DNA of 64,000 nucleotides from Corynebacterium riegelii (GCF_016728505.1 NZ_CP068159.1:372001-436000); one strand, 5' to 3'. Shown: positions 52,554 through 62,514, counted from the first letter of the stretch. The notes: a model not told the origin generated them from the sequence alone. A program made the numbers and translations.

Positions 52554-54782
52554 ATGAGTAACGGTGCATTCGCCCAGTGGGGGCGCGTTGCGTACCGCGG
52601 TCGGCGCATCATCCCGGTGATTCTGATCGCGCTGATCGCGTTGGGGCATCTGCTGTTCGGTGTCCATTTGGGCGACCGCCTTTCCCAGGAGGGTTGGGAA
52701 GATCCGCGGGCGGATTCCACTACTGCTGCGGTGATTGAGCAGGAGACGTTTGGCCGCGACAATTCCGGCGACGTGATTGTGCTTGTCAGCGCTGCTGATG
52801 TGAATGAGCCTGCGGTATTTACTTCAGCAAACGAGCAGATCAGCGCACTGAAGGATCGTCCTGAGGTTGCTGGTATCCGCAGCTACTTTGCCACCCCGAA
52901 TGCGGCGTTGATGACGCCGGATGGGACGAAAGCGTTTGCCTCAATTGGCTTGAGTGGTGACGGTGAGCAGACGCTGAAGGATTTCCGCTCCCTTTTGCCT
53001 GCGCTTGAGGCCATCGAGATCCCAGGCGCAAAGGTGCAGATCGCCGGTGCAACCGCGGTGGCTGACGCCTTGGATAAAGGCATGGCCAACGACATCGCGC
53101 GTGCAGAAAAAGTCGGCCTGATTTTTGTGGCGATCATTTTGCTGTTCGTCTTCGGCGGCGTGATCGCGGCGGCGATGCCTTTGATTGTGGGCATTTTGTC
53201 CATCATCGGATCCCTGTCCCTGTTGGCCGTGCTTGCACAGTTCCAGCAGGTCAACATCTTCTCCCAGTCCATTATCACGCTGCTGGGCCTGGGCCTGGCC
53301 ATTGATTACGGCCTGTTTATGGTCTCCCGCTTCCGCGAGGAGCTGGATAAGGGACGCACCACCGAAGAAGCCGTGATTGAAACCACCGCCACGGCTGGCA
53401 AGACGGTGTTCTTCTCCGCGCTGATGGTGGGTGTGGCGCTGTCGGGTCTGTTCATGTTCCCGCAGGCCTTTTTGAAGTCGGTGGCATACGGTGCGATCAG
53501 CGCGGTGCTGCTCGCCGCGATCATTTCCGTGACGGTGCTTCCGGCCATGTTCGGCATGCTGGGGCCAAAGATTGATAAGTGGGCGGTGCGCCGCAGCAAC
53601 ACCAAGCCGCATCGTTTGTGGACGTCTATGCCGTCCTGGGCCATGCGCCACGCCAAATCCACCACCACCGGTGTCACGGCGTTGCTGCTGCTGGTCACGG
53701 TGCCGATTGTCACCATCACGTTCGGTGGCATCAATGAGTCGTATTTGCCGCCGCAGCAGGAGACCCGCCAAGCACAGGACGCGTTCAACGAGGTGTTCCC
53801 GGCGTACCGCACCGACCCGGTCAAGCTGGTGATCTCCGGTGCTGACAACCAGCAGCTGGGCGCGATCATGCAGCAGGCTCGCCAGGTTGAGGGCTTTGCC
53901 ACCCCGCTGGCACCTTCGCGCCCGACGACGGACGGCGTGAACGTACTTTCCGCTCCCCTGGCAGACCGCAACGGCGGCCAAGAGGTCATCGACCAGCTGC
54001 GCGCCATTGACACCCCGGAGGGCGTAGACGTCTACATTGCGGGTACCCCGGCCATGGAGGTCGAATCCATCGAGGCGCTGCTGGAACGCCTGCCATGGAT
54101 GGCGCTCTACATGATCCTGGCCACGTTCCTGTTGATGGCTATCGTGTTCCGTTCAATGATCCTGCCGGCGAAGGCCGTGATCATGAACGTGCTCGGCATC
54201 GGCGCAACGCTTGGCTTCCTCACCCTGGTCTTTGTCCAAGGCGTGGGCTCCGGCCTGCTCAACTTCACACCCGGCCCGCTGATGAGCCCGGTGCTGGTGC
54301 TGATCATCTCCATCCTGTACGGCCTATCCACGGACTATGAGGTGTTCTTGGTCTCCCGCATGGTGGAGGCACGCCACAAGGGAGCGGATACGGACACGGC
54401 GATTAAGGACGGCACCGCCCATACCGGCGGCATCATCACCGCAGCAGCCGCCATCATGATCGTGGTTGCCGCGGCGTTTGCGGCCAGCGACATCGTGATG
54501 ATGAAGTACATCGCCTACGGCATGATCTTCTCGCTGGCGCTCGACGCCACAATCATCCGACTGTTACTTGTGCCTGCTGTGATGCATTTGCTTGGAGAGG
54601 ACAATTGGTGGATGTTCGGTAGGGCGTCGGCAAGCAATAGCTCCCGCCCGGAGGGCGAAATCCCGATTGAAGACACGGTGGTGGACACGCAGCCCTACCG
54701 CAGCGGGGTGAGCGTGGATGAAGATTCCCAGCTCGTGCCGTTTTCGCAGCTGATGCGTGATCTTAAAGAGCGTGAACGCTAA
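52554..54782 (+). CDS. cmpL4: MMPL-family trehalose monomycolate exporter (CmpL4/MmpL3-like)
   Basis: The RND/MMPL protein has about 742 residues and two halves of helix plus outer domain: one helix, a porter domain, then five or six helices, repeated. The proton-relay region GLGLAIDYGLFMVSRFREE in the first half and ILYGLSTDYEVFLVSRMVEA in the second carry the Asp-Tyr pairs typical of MmpL3. Its place just before pks13-accD3 matches C. glutamicum CmpL4 (NCgl2769), which flips trehalose monocorynomycolate outward. ATG 52554; GTG 52542 is an alternative. Confidence 0.9.
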   Translation: MSNGAFAQWGRVAYRGRRIIPVILIALIALGHLLFGVHLGDRLSQEGWEDPRADSTTAAVIEQETFGRDNSGDVIVLVSAADVNEPAVFTSANEQISALKDRPEVAGIRSYFATPNAALMTPDGTKAFASIGLSGDGEQTLKDFRSLLPALEAIEIPGAKVQIAGATAVADALDKGMANDIARAEKVGLIFVAIILLFVFGGVIAAAMPLIVGILSIIGSLSLLAVLAQFQQVNIFSQSIITLLGLGLAIDYGLFMVSRFREELDKGRTTEEAVIETTATAGKTVFFSALMVGVALSGLFMFPQAFLKSVAYGAISAVLLAAIISVTVLPAMFGMLGPKIDKWAVRRSNTKPHRLWTSMPSWAMRHAKSTTTGVTALLLLVTVPIVTITFGGINESYLPPQQETRQAQDAFNEVFPAYRTDPVKLVISGADNQQLGAIMQQARQVEGFATPLAPSRPTTDGVNVLSAPLADRNGGQEVIDQLRAIDTPEGVDVYIAGTPAMEVESIEALLERLPWMALYMILATFLLMAIVFRSMILPAKAVIMNVLGIGATLGFLTLVFVQGVGSGLLNFTPGPLMSPVLVLIISILYGLSTDYEVFLVSRMVEARHKGADTDTAIKDGTAHTGGIITAAAAIMIVVAAAFAASDIVMMKYIAYGMIFSLALDATIIRLLLVPAVMHLLGEDNWWMFGRASASNSSRPEGEIPIEDTVVDTQPYRSGVSVDEDSQLVPFSQLMRDLKERER

Positions 54783-55716
54783 AGCCTGGCTGCGCTGGCT
54801 CGCACCACTTGCGGTGTTGGTGCTGGTCCTGGTGGTGTTCCGGGACCGGATGCCGTTTCTGGGCCAGGCGTGGGAGCTGGCCCGGCACGCGGACACCGGG
54901 TTTTTGTTTGGCGCGGCGCTGACCGCGAACCTGGCCATGTTTGCCATGTCAGCGGTCATGCAGATTTTGGTGAACGCGGACCGGCGCGTGACCAACCCGG
55001 TAAACACCAACGCGATTGTGTACGCCTCAAACGCCTGGTCCACGTCGGTGCCGGGAGGCCCGGCAATCTCAGCGTGGCTGACGTATCGGGTGCATCGCTC
55101 CTGGGGTGCATCCACGGGCGTGTGCGGCTGGTTTTTCGTGGTCTCGGGTGCGCTGAGCACCGTGTGGATGGCGCTGATCGGCGTAGCCGCGGTGGTGTTT
55201 CTGGGCGCTGAGCTCTCCCCCGTCACGCTCGCTGTGAGCCTCGGCGGTGCGGTGGCGATCATGGCGGCGGTGTTCTGGGCGATCATGCATCCTGCGGCGT
55301 TGAAACGCTGGACGCCGACGCGTGTGCATTCACTGATCGACCAGGTTGCGGCGATTCGCATCTCCCCCGGCTCTTTCGCACTCGCTGCGCTGTTTTCTCT
55401 GCTCAATCGGCTTTTGGACGTACTGACGCTCCTCCTGTGCGCCGCCGCCGTCACCGATTCACGCCTCAGCGTCTCCGCGATCTGCCTGGCGTTCATCATG
55501 ACCAAACTCGCCGGCGCCGCCCAGATCACTCCAGGTGGTGTAGGCACGGTTGAGCCGGTTGCGGTTGCCATGCTGGTTGCCGGGGGCTTTTCGCTTAGCG
55601 ACGCCACCGCCACCACCCTCATCTACCGCCTCATCTCATTCGCACTGATCACAGCCTTCGGCTGGGTGGTATATGCCACGACCTACGCGCGGATGGGGCT
55701 AGGCTTACGGTCATGA
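54772..55716 (+). CDS. LPG-synthase/YbhN-like integral membrane protein
   Basis: The 314-residue product has about eight membrane helices and SVPGGPAISAW plus ITPGGVGTVEPVAVAML, the paired Pro-Gly-Gly motifs of the lysylphosphatidylglycerol-synthase transmembrane family. It overlaps the exporter stop by 11 bp (GTG 54772), so both are likely made together. Family members are proposed lipid transporters or flippases. A role in mycolate or phospholipid traffic is inferred. Confidence 0.82.
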   Translation: MNAKAWLRWLAPLAVLVLVLVVFRDRMPFLGQAWELARHADTGFLFGAALTANLAMFAMSAVMQILVNADRRVTNPVNTNAIVYASNAWSTSVPGGPAISAWLTYRVHRSWGASTGVCGWFFVVSGALSTVWMALIGVAAVVFLGAELSPVTLAVSLGGAVAIMAAVFWAIMHPAALKRWTPTRVHSLIDQVAAIRISPGSFALAALFSLLNRLLDVLTLLLCAAAVTDSRLSVSAICLAFIMTKLAGAAQITPGGVGTVEPVAVAMLVAGGFSLSDATATTLIYRLISFALITAFGWVVYATTYARMGLGLRS

Positions 55717-56060
55717 AGAACGCCTCCGTCAAGACCCCCACCGCTATTGCTGCTGACTACGTTGCGATTGCCGTTTTCGCGCTCGCCGCGCGTGCCGCGC
55801 ACCAGTCCGAAACCATGCCGTTTACCTTCACCGGCTGGCTGTCCACCCTCTGGCCCTTCGCGCTTGGCGTGACGCTGGGCTGGCTGATCGTGCGCGACAA
55901 CAAGGGTGGCGCCATCTGGGGCATCACCGTGATCACCGGCCTGGTCATCTGGGGGATTCGAAACCAGGCGATTCCGCACTGGTCCTTCGTCATTGTGGCC
56001 ACCATCATGTCAGCGCTGTTGATGCTGGGGTGGCGCTTTGTGGCGTCGAAAGTAAAGTAG
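55713..56060 (+). CDS. DUF3054 membrane protein
   Basis: The 115-residue product has four hydrophobic helices and the DUF3054 features ADYVAIAVFALAARAAH, FTGWLSTLWPFALG and GITVITGLVIWGIRN. Its ATG overlaps the previous stop (ATGA). It is convergent with the small peptide gene at 56072, 11 bp away. Function unknown. Confidence 0.87.
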   Translation: MKNASVKTPTAIAADYVAIAVFALAARAAHQSETMPFTFTGWLSTLWPFALGVTLGWLIVRDNKGGAIWGITVITGLVIWGIRNQAIPHWSFVIVATIMSALLMLGWRFVASKVK

Positions 56061-56071
56061 GGCTCCCGGGC

Positions 56072-56182
56072 TTAGAACGAAGAACCCCAGTTGTACAGCG
56101 GGTTGCCGGATGCCAAGCCGTTGAAGAACCAAACGAGGCCGTTGATCAGGTCACCGAGGATATCTACAGCGCTGGAGAGCAT
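56072..56182 (-). CDS. 36-residue amphipathic, porin-like or modulin-like peptide
   Basis: The frame opens with MLSSAVDILGDLINGLVWFF and ends NPLYNWGSSF. The helical part is amphipathic, with Asp on one face and Leu, Ile, Val, Trp and Phe on the other, and lacks a signal peptide. Corynebacterial PorA/PorH and ProtX peptides have the same size and pattern and are mycoloylated on Ser. Ser3, Ser4 and the terminal Ser pair are candidate sites. AAGAAAGG lies 8 bases before the ATG, 34 bp past the accD3 stop, so it is probably the last gene of the mycolate operon. Confidence 0.65.
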   Translation of the reverse strand: MLSSAVDILGDLINGLVWFFNGLASGNPLYNWGSSF

Positions 56183-56216
56183 AGGAAAAACCTTTCTTAC
56201 TGGGGTTTCTAGAGTT

Positions 56217-57758
56217 TTACAGTGGCGAAATTGTGTGCTTCTTAGGCAGGTCGAACTCCTGCTTGGTTGCCAGTTGGCGCAGGGCACGCCGCAAAGCAAG
56301 GCGAGTCTCAGACGGCTCGATCATTGAATCGATGAAACCACGCTCAGCGGCAACATACGGAGAGGTCATGTTCTCGTCGTAGAAGTCCATGAACATCTTC
56401 TTCATTGCCTCGCGCTGCTCCGGGTCCTCAATCGCATTGAGTTGCTTGCCCTGCAATGTAATCGCTGCAGCGGCCGCGCCCATTACAGCGATCTGCGCCG
56501 TCGGCCACGCCAGGTTCAAATCGCCCGACAGGTTCTTCGAGCCCATCACCGCATACGCGCCGCCGTAGGCCTTGCGCACAATCAGCGTCACCTTCGGCAC
56601 GGTTGCCTCCACACCGGCGAACGCGAACTTCGCGCCGCGGTGAATCAGGCCTTGACGCTCCTGCTCCACGCCCGGCATGTAGCCAGGCGTATCAACGACG
56701 TAAACGATGGGGATGTTGTAGGCGTCGCACGTACGGATAAAACGCGCGCCCTTATCGGCGGCATCCGCGTCGATACACCCCGCGAGGTACATCGGGTTGT
56801 TGGCTACGAAGCCGACGGGTTTGCCGTCAATACGGCCGAAGGCACAAATGAGGTTCTCTGCGTAGTTGGATTGGATTTCAACGAGCTCTTCATCATCACC
56901 AAGCTGGACCAGAAGGTCCATCATGTCGTAACCAGCGTTGGTGTCATCCGGCAAAAACTCGTTCAGGTGGGCATCATCCAGCTCATCGTCCGCGGGCGCC
57001 GGGAAGGTTGGCACCGCATCAAACGCGGAAGTAGGCAGGTGATCTAGCAGGTCACGCACGAAATCGAAGGCCTCTTCCTCCGAATCCACAACGGCAGAAA
57101 TGTTGCCGGCCTGCTCCTGCTGGCGCGCGCCACCCAGCTCAGCGGACGTGATGTCCTCGCCCGTGACCTCACGGATCACGTTCGGGCCGGTGACGTACAT
57201 TTCCGTCTGCCCATCCACCGCAATGACAAAGTCCGTGGTCACCGGCGCATACACCGCGCCACCGGCGGACTTGCCCAGCATGATGGAAATCTGCGGGCAC
57301 CGGCCAGACAACGGCAGCTGACGGCGCGCAATCTCCGAATACATGGCCAGAGACGTCACCGCGTCCTGAATACGCGCGCCACCAGAATCCTGGATGCCAA
57401 TCACCGGGCAGCCGATCTTGATGGCAAACTCCATCACTTCGACCACCTTGCGGCCAAAGGTCACGCCAACGGAACCGCCATAGACGGTCTTGTCGTGGGC
57501 GTAGATGGCAACGGGGCGGCCGTCGATACGCCCGTAGCCCGTCACAACACCGTCGGAATACACCGCGTTTTCATCGCCTGGGGTGCGGGCCAGGGCGCCG
57601 ATCTCGACGAAGGAGCCTTCGTCCAAAAGCGCCGCAATGCGTTGGCGCGGCGTGGTAATGCCTGCGTCATCGCGCTTTTTGCGGGAGCGCTCAGAGCCCG
57701 GGTCCTGCGCCTTGTCTAGGCGCTCGCGCAAATCGGCGAGTTTTTCAGCGGTTGTCAT
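56217..57758 (-). CDS. accD3: Acyl-CoA carboxylase beta subunit of mycolate synthesis
   Basis: The 513-residue carboxyltransferase has two crotonase-like halves. GGARIQDAVTSL marks the acyl-CoA pocket of the N-half and YGGAYAVMGSK the carboxybiotin pocket of the C-half. In C. glutamicum AccD3 with AccD2, AccBC and AccE forms the long-chain acyl-CoA carboxylase that feeds Pks13. Its ATG (57758) overlaps the pks13 stop as ATGA. Symbol by gene order and family. Confidence 0.9.
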   Translation of the reverse strand: MTTAEKLADLRERLDKAQDPGSERSRKKRDDAGITTPRQRIAALLDEGSFVEIGALARTPGDENAVYSDGVVTGYGRIDGRPVAIYAHDKTVYGGSVGVTFGRKVVEVMEFAIKIGCPVIGIQDSGGARIQDAVTSLAMYSEIARRQLPLSGRCPQISIMLGKSAGGAVYAPVTTDFVIAVDGQTEMYVTGPNVIREVTGEDITSAELGGARQQEQAGNISAVVDSEEEAFDFVRDLLDHLPTSAFDAVPTFPAPADDELDDAHLNEFLPDDTNAGYDMMDLLVQLGDDEELVEIQSNYAENLICAFGRIDGKPVGFVANNPMYLAGCIDADAADKGARFIRTCDAYNIPIVYVVDTPGYMPGVEQERQGLIHRGAKFAFAGVEATVPKVTLIVRKAYGGAYAVMGSKNLSGDLNLAWPTAQIAVMGAAAAAITLQGKQLNAIEDPEQREAMKKMFMDFYDENMTSPYVAAERGFIDSMIEPSETRLALRRALRQLATKQEFDLPKKHTISPL

Positions 57759-60700
57759 CGCTTGCCTTCGATCCAATCGTTCATGTGCTTGCCAACGATG
57801 CCTACCGCCGGCTCATCCACTACCGCTAGATGGTCACCCGGCAAGTGCACAATGGTCAAATCCTGGACGATTTTGCCCCAGCCGCCGTCCTCATCAATGT
57901 GGGCGTAATTGGGCTCCAACCGGATCGCACCGTCATGCATCCGCTGCGCACGGAACAACAGCACCGGCACTGTCACATCCGCCCAGCGGGTGAAGTCGAG
58001 GTGGTTCAGGATCTGGTTATCCACAAATGACGCCCGCTGGTGTTCCAACACACCGGAGGCCAGACCGTGCTCGGAAGCGTCCGTGTTGGTGAGGAACTCC
58101 CGCAGCATCTCCATCAGCGCCTCTTCGCCTGCGGTTTCCAGCAGCTCATACGGCACCTCGAAGTCCAGGCCGTAGGTCTCCTTTGCAAACTCGGCGTAGC
58201 GGCCCCAACGTGCCTTGGTTTCCTCCATCGTGCGCGGGATCGGCACCGACGGTTGCGTGGTGTCCAGCAGCGCAATGAAATCAATACGCTCGTTGCCCAG
58301 CTGGTGTGCAACCTCGTACGCCAACGCGCCGCCGAAGGACCAGCCGGCCAGGATCACCTTCCGCTCACCCGCGATGCGCTCGATGTCACGCACGTACTCT
58401 GCCGCGCGCTCTTCGAGCGATCCTTCTCTGCGCTCAACGCCATACACCGGCACGTCATCGCCCAAGCGTCGCGCAAGCGGCGCATACACGGAGCTCGAAC
58501 CACCGGCCGGGTGGAACACAAACACCGGATTCTTATCCGGTGCACCGTCGCGGAACACGCGGATGTTGCCATCCACCGGGGTCTCAAGGCCCTCACGCAC
58601 CTTGTTGGCCAACGGCTCCAAGGTTTCCGCAGCCAGCACTTCCTCGGCACTGACCTCAATGCCGGAACGCTCCGTCAGATGCGCGGCAATCTCTTCCGCC
58701 TGCTCGTTGGTGATCTGCGGCAGCTGGCTGGTCACGCCAGCTGCCGCCGCGCCCGCGTACTTCGCCCAGGTGCCAAACACCATGCGTTCCGACGCATCAC
58801 GCGGCGCCACACCAACACCAGCAGCGCCAGCACCGCCAGCAGCTGGTTTCTCTGCAGCCGGTTTCTCTGCGGCAGGCTCAGCTGGCGCAGGCTCAGCATC
58901 AGCCTCAGGTGCCTCCGCCCTACCAGCAACGGCGTCCTCGACCATGGCAATGACGTCGGCCACGGAAGCGTCGCGAAGCGCCTGCACCTGCAGCGGAGGA
59001 ATCTGGAAGTCATTCTCAATGCGGTTCTTAATGCGCATGCCCATGAGCGAATCCAGGCCAAGGTCAATCAGCGGCAACTCATCCGGCAGATCCTCTGCCT
59101 CAAAGCCCATGGAGTCAGACACGATGGCGCGCAGGCGCTCCTCCACCGTCTCCTCTGCCGGGTTCCAGCGGAACGCCTCGATGCCGTCGGCGTCATCGGA
59201 GCCAGCGACGGAGGCGGAAAGGGCGTCTGCGTCAGAAGCCGCGACCTCGGTCACACCGGCCAGCGGTGCCGCGCCCGTGCCCAGGGTGGTGGCAAAACCT
59301 TCCGCGATCAGGGTGTCACCGTCGTACACGCGGATGCTCGCACCGCCAAGGGTGGTGGTGACCATGGTGGTCACGTCTCCGTCCGCGGGCAGGTACCCAT
59401 GCTCCTCGGTGGCAACCACGCGCGAGCCCGGAAGCACCTCCGCCGCAGCGGACTCGATGAGCTGGTACGGGCTGAACACCGAATCCGCAGGTGCGGAGAA
59501 CGCCGTCACGCCATTCGGCAGCTTCACGGAAGCCGCGCCCGACTGCGGACGCGACGTAGTCCACAGGTGGTTGCGCTGGAAGGTGGTCCGCGGGGCGTCG
59601 ATACGCTTGCCCTCACCGTAAAAACCGGTGAAGTCGACCTTCTGGCCCTGCACGTACAGCTTGGCGGCGAGATCCAGGAGGGTCTCGGCCTCATCCAGCT
59701 TGCGCTTGGTGGTAAACAGCAGCTGCGCATCCGGCTTGCCCGCAGCAAACGCGGTGTTCATCATGCCCATCAACGCAACCGGGTTCGGGGTGATCTCCAC
59801 CAGCGTGGAATGCCCTGCATCAAACGCCGCCTGGGTGGCGTCCTGGAAGTACACCGGCTGGCGCGTCATGCGCAAGAAGTACTCATCCGTGTGCACCACA
59901 GATCCAACCGGGTAGGTCACGCCCTGGTCCACGGAGGAAAACAGCGGCACCGTGATCGGGCGGGCGTGAATGCCAGCAATCTGGCCGGCGAGATCACCCA
60001 TGATGGAATCCAACATGGAGGTGTGTCCCGCGCCGCGCACGTTGAGCTTGCGGGCGAACTTCTCCTCAGCGGTGAGTTTCTCCACCAGGGCGTCGACGGC
60101 CTTGCTCGGGCCACCAACCGTGGTCATGCCCGGGCCCGCGTACACGGCGGGCTCTACGCCCTCGATGTCGACGAGCTGGTCCGCGGCCAGCTCCACCACA
60201 GCCATCGCGCCTTCCTGATCAGTGCCGGCGATCAGGGCTTCGCCCTCGCCCATCAGGCGGGCACGCTGGCAGGCAATCATCATCGCATCCGTATCAGTGA
60301 TGCCACCTGCGGCATAGGCAGCGGCGATCTCGCCCATGGACATGCCCATCACGCCAGCGGGTCGGATCCCCATGCTTGCCAGCAGGTCCGTCTGGGCGAT
60401 CTGGATGGCGGTGATGGTCACCTGGCCGGTTTGGGTGTCGTACGTCTGTGCGTCGTCCTCAACCAGCTCGACCATGGACCAGCCGGATTCGAACTTCACC
60501 ACCTCATCCAGCTCACGCATGCGGGTGGCAAACAGCTCGCTGGCCTCCATCAAACGCTTTGCCATCTTGCGGTGCTGCGAGCCAAAACCGGAGTACACAA
60601 ACACCGGCCCCAGTGCTTCCGGGGAATCCGCAACGGCGATACCTGCGCCCTTGCCCTCAGCAATCAGGCGCAATCGGCTGACCGCCTCATCCACCGTGCT

Positions 60701-62500
60701 AGCGGTAACCACTGCGGAGGAACGGCCGTGGTTTCGCTTGGCCAACGAGCGCGCGACCGGAATCAGATCACTATCCGGGCGGCCTTCCAAGAAATCAGCC
60801 AGCGTTGCTGCTGCAGCCTTCCTGCGGCTCGGCAGCATGCCGGACACCGGCAACGCGGCCACGTCTAGGCCAGCAAAGCCGGTGCTTGCAGTACCGGAAG
60901 CACCGGAAGCACCAGAAACAGCCGGATCGTCTTCGTAGTCCGCCGGATCAAAGTCCGTGACCACCACGTGTGCGTTGGTGCCGCCGAAGCCGAAGCCGGA
61001 CACGCCAGCAATCCTGCGGCCGGAGTAGCAAGGCCACTCGCGCGGATCAGCCACCACCTCAATGTGCTCAGCGTCAAAGTCCACGTAGCGGTTCGGGCCG
61101 TTGAAGTTGGCGGTTGCCGGAATCGTGTCGTGCTTGAACGCCTCCAGCACCTTGATCAGCGCCACCACACCCGCGGCGGATTCGGAGTGGCCGATGTTGG
61201 ACTTCGCAGACCCCAACAGCACCGGGTTAGCAGCCGTGCGGTCGCGTCCCAAAACACGGCCCAAAGCCGTCGCCTCAATCGGGTCACCCAGGATGGTGCC
61301 GGTGCCGTGGGCCTCAACCAGGTCCACGTCAGCCGGGTCAATGTCCGCGTCCAGGTAGGCGCGCTCCAGCACGTCCACCTGCGCATCCGGGTTCGGCGCG
61401 GTCAGGCCGTTGGAGTGGCCGTCCGAGTTGGTGGCGGAGCCCTTGATCACGGCGATGATATTGTCACCGTCCGCAATCGCGTCCGCCACGCGCTTGAGCA
61501 CCACAAAACCTGCGGCCTCGGAGCGCACGATACCGTCTGCGTCATCAGAAAACGCCTTGATCGAACCGGTCGGCGAAATCACGCCGAGCTCAGAGAACAT
61601 CAACGACGCAAACGGGTTGGCCAGCACGTTCACGCCACCAGCCAGCGCCACATCGCACTCGTGCTCACGCAGCGCGCGCACCGCGTGGTGGGTAGACACC
61701 AGCGAAGACGAGCACGCGGTGTCCACGTTCATGCTGGGCCCACGGAAGTCGAAAGCATAAGAAATGCGGTTCGGGATAATCGCACTGGACGCACCGGTCA
61801 GCGCATAGGGGTGTGCCTGCGCCGGGTCCGCACCCATCAACATCCCGTAATCATTCGCGCTGGAACCCACGAACACACCGACAGGCGTGCCGCGCAGGCT
61901 GTCGGCCGGAATGTGCGCATCCTCCAGCGCCTCCCATGCCGTTTCCAGCATGATGCGCTGCTGCGGGTCCATGTGCTGTGCCTCCAGCGGCGACAGCCCG
62001 AAGAACTCGTTGTCAAAGCTGGCGATGTCGTCCAAGTACCCGCCGTCGGTGGATTCCTCCGCCATCTTGGTTTTCAGGTACGCATCGCCTGAGTACTCGC
62101 TCCAGCGCCCGGGGGGCAGTGGGGAGGTGCTCACGCGACCGTCGATAAGCAACTGCCAAAACTCGCTCGTGTTGGCAGCGCCCGGGAAGCGGCCGGCCGC
62201 ACCCACAATCGCAATGTCGCGCTCCGCGGGGGAGCTTATGTTTGCTTGCTTGCGGCCACGTGACGCCCTTTCCGGCACCACCGTCAACGCACGCGCAAGC
62301 TCCGCGATCGTGGGGTATTGGTACGCAATCGTCGGGTCCAGGCGGCGGCCTAGGAGGGTCTCCAGCTCACCGGACAAGATGACAGCGTCCCGAGACGAAA
62401 GTCCGTAGGACTCAAGCGGCTTGACGGGGTCAACGGTATCCTCCCCCGTTGTTTTCTTTACCCACTGCTCGAGCCATTGGATCAATTCGTGTTCAGTCAT
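57755..62500 (-). CDS. pks13: Mycolic acid condensing polyketide synthase
   Basis: The 1581-residue product has the Pks13 domain order. An N-terminal carrier domain (GLSS, Ser35 or Ser36) is followed by a ketosynthase with DTACSSS (Cys263), EAHGTGT (His398) and NIGHSE (His438). An acyltransferase with GMSMGE, a C-terminal carrier domain with LGLDSLM and a thioesterase with GWSFGGA (Ser about 1388) and PGDH (His about 1557) complete it. It condenses two acyl chains into the beta-keto mycolate precursor and passes the product to trehalose. ATG 62500 is chosen over a GTG 6 bases upstream. Confidence 0.96.
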   Translation of the reverse strand: MTEHELIQWLEQWVKKTTGEDTVDPVKPLESYGLSSRDAVILSGELETLLGRRLDPTIAYQYPTIAELARALTVVPERASRGRKQANISSPAERDIAIVGAAGRFPGAANTSEFWQLLIDGRVSTSPLPPGRWSEYSGDAYLKTKMAEESTDGGYLDDIASFDNEFFGLSPLEAQHMDPQQRIMLETAWEALEDAHIPADSLRGTPVGVFVGSSANDYGMLMGADPAQAHPYALTGASSAIIPNRISYAFDFRGPSMNVDTACSSSLVSTHHAVRALREHECDVALAGGVNVLANPFASLMFSELGVISPTGSIKAFSDDADGIVRSEAAGFVVLKRVADAIADGDNIIAVIKGSATNSDGHSNGLTAPNPDAQVDVLERAYLDADIDPADVDLVEAHGTGTILGDPIEATALGRVLGRDRTAANPVLLGSAKSNIGHSESAAGVVALIKVLEAFKHDTIPATANFNGPNRYVDFDAEHIEVVADPREWPCYSGRRIAGVSGFGFGGTNAHVVVTDFDPADYEDDPAVSGASGASGTASTGFAGLDVAALPVSGMLPSRRKAAAATLADFLEGRPDSDLIPVARSLAKRNHGRSSAVVTASTVDEAVSRLRLIAEGKGAGIAVADSPEALGPVFVYSGFGSQHRKMAKRLMEASELFATRMRELDEVVKFESGWSMVELVEDDAQTYDTQTGQVTITAIQIAQTDLLASMGIRPAGVMGMSMGEIAAAYAAGGITDTDAMMIACQRARLMGEGEALIAGTDQEGAMAVVELAADQLVDIEGVEPAVYAGPGMTTVGGPSKAVDALVEKLTAEEKFARKLNVRGAGHTSMLDSIMGDLAGQIAGIHARPITVPLFSSVDQGVTYPVGSVVHTDEYFLRMTRQPVYFQDATQAAFDAGHSTLVEITPNPVALMGMMNTAFAAGKPDAQLLFTTKRKLDEAETLLDLAAKLYVQGQKVDFTGFYGEGKRIDAPRTTFQRNHLWTTSRPQSGAASVKLPNGVTAFSAPADSVFSPYQLIESAAAEVLPGSRVVATEEHGYLPADGDVTTMVTTTLGGASIRVYDGDTLIAEGFATTLGTGAAPLAGVTEVAASDADALSASVAGSDDADGIEAFRWNPAEETVEERLRAIVSDSMGFEAEDLPDELPLIDLGLDSLMGMRIKNRIENDFQIPPLQVQALRDASVADVIAMVEDAVAGRAEAPEADAEPAPAEPAAEKPAAEKPAAGGAGAAGVGVAPRDASERMVFGTWAKYAGAAAAGVTSQLPQITNEQAEEIAAHLTERSGIEVSAEEVLAAETLEPLANKVREGLETPVDGNIRVFRDGAPDKNPVFVFHPAGGSSSVYAPLARRLGDDVPVYGVERREGSLEERAAEYVRDIERIAGERKVILAGWSFGGALAYEVAHQLGNERIDFIALLDTTQPSVPIPRTMEETKARWGRYAEFAKETYGLDFEVPYELLETAGEEALMEMLREFLTNTDASEHGLASGVLEHQRASFVDNQILNHLDFTRWADVTVPVLLFRAQRMHDGAIRLEPNYAHIDEDGGWGKIVQDLTIVHLPGDHLAVVDEPAVGIVGKHMNDWIEGKR

Positions 62501-62514
62501 ACACACAGACCTTA

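Noticed and set aside
58040-60868. Long plus-strand frame of 942 codons opposite pks13
   Set aside because: It lies wholly inside pks13, has no recognisable domain and is a high-GC antisense shadow.
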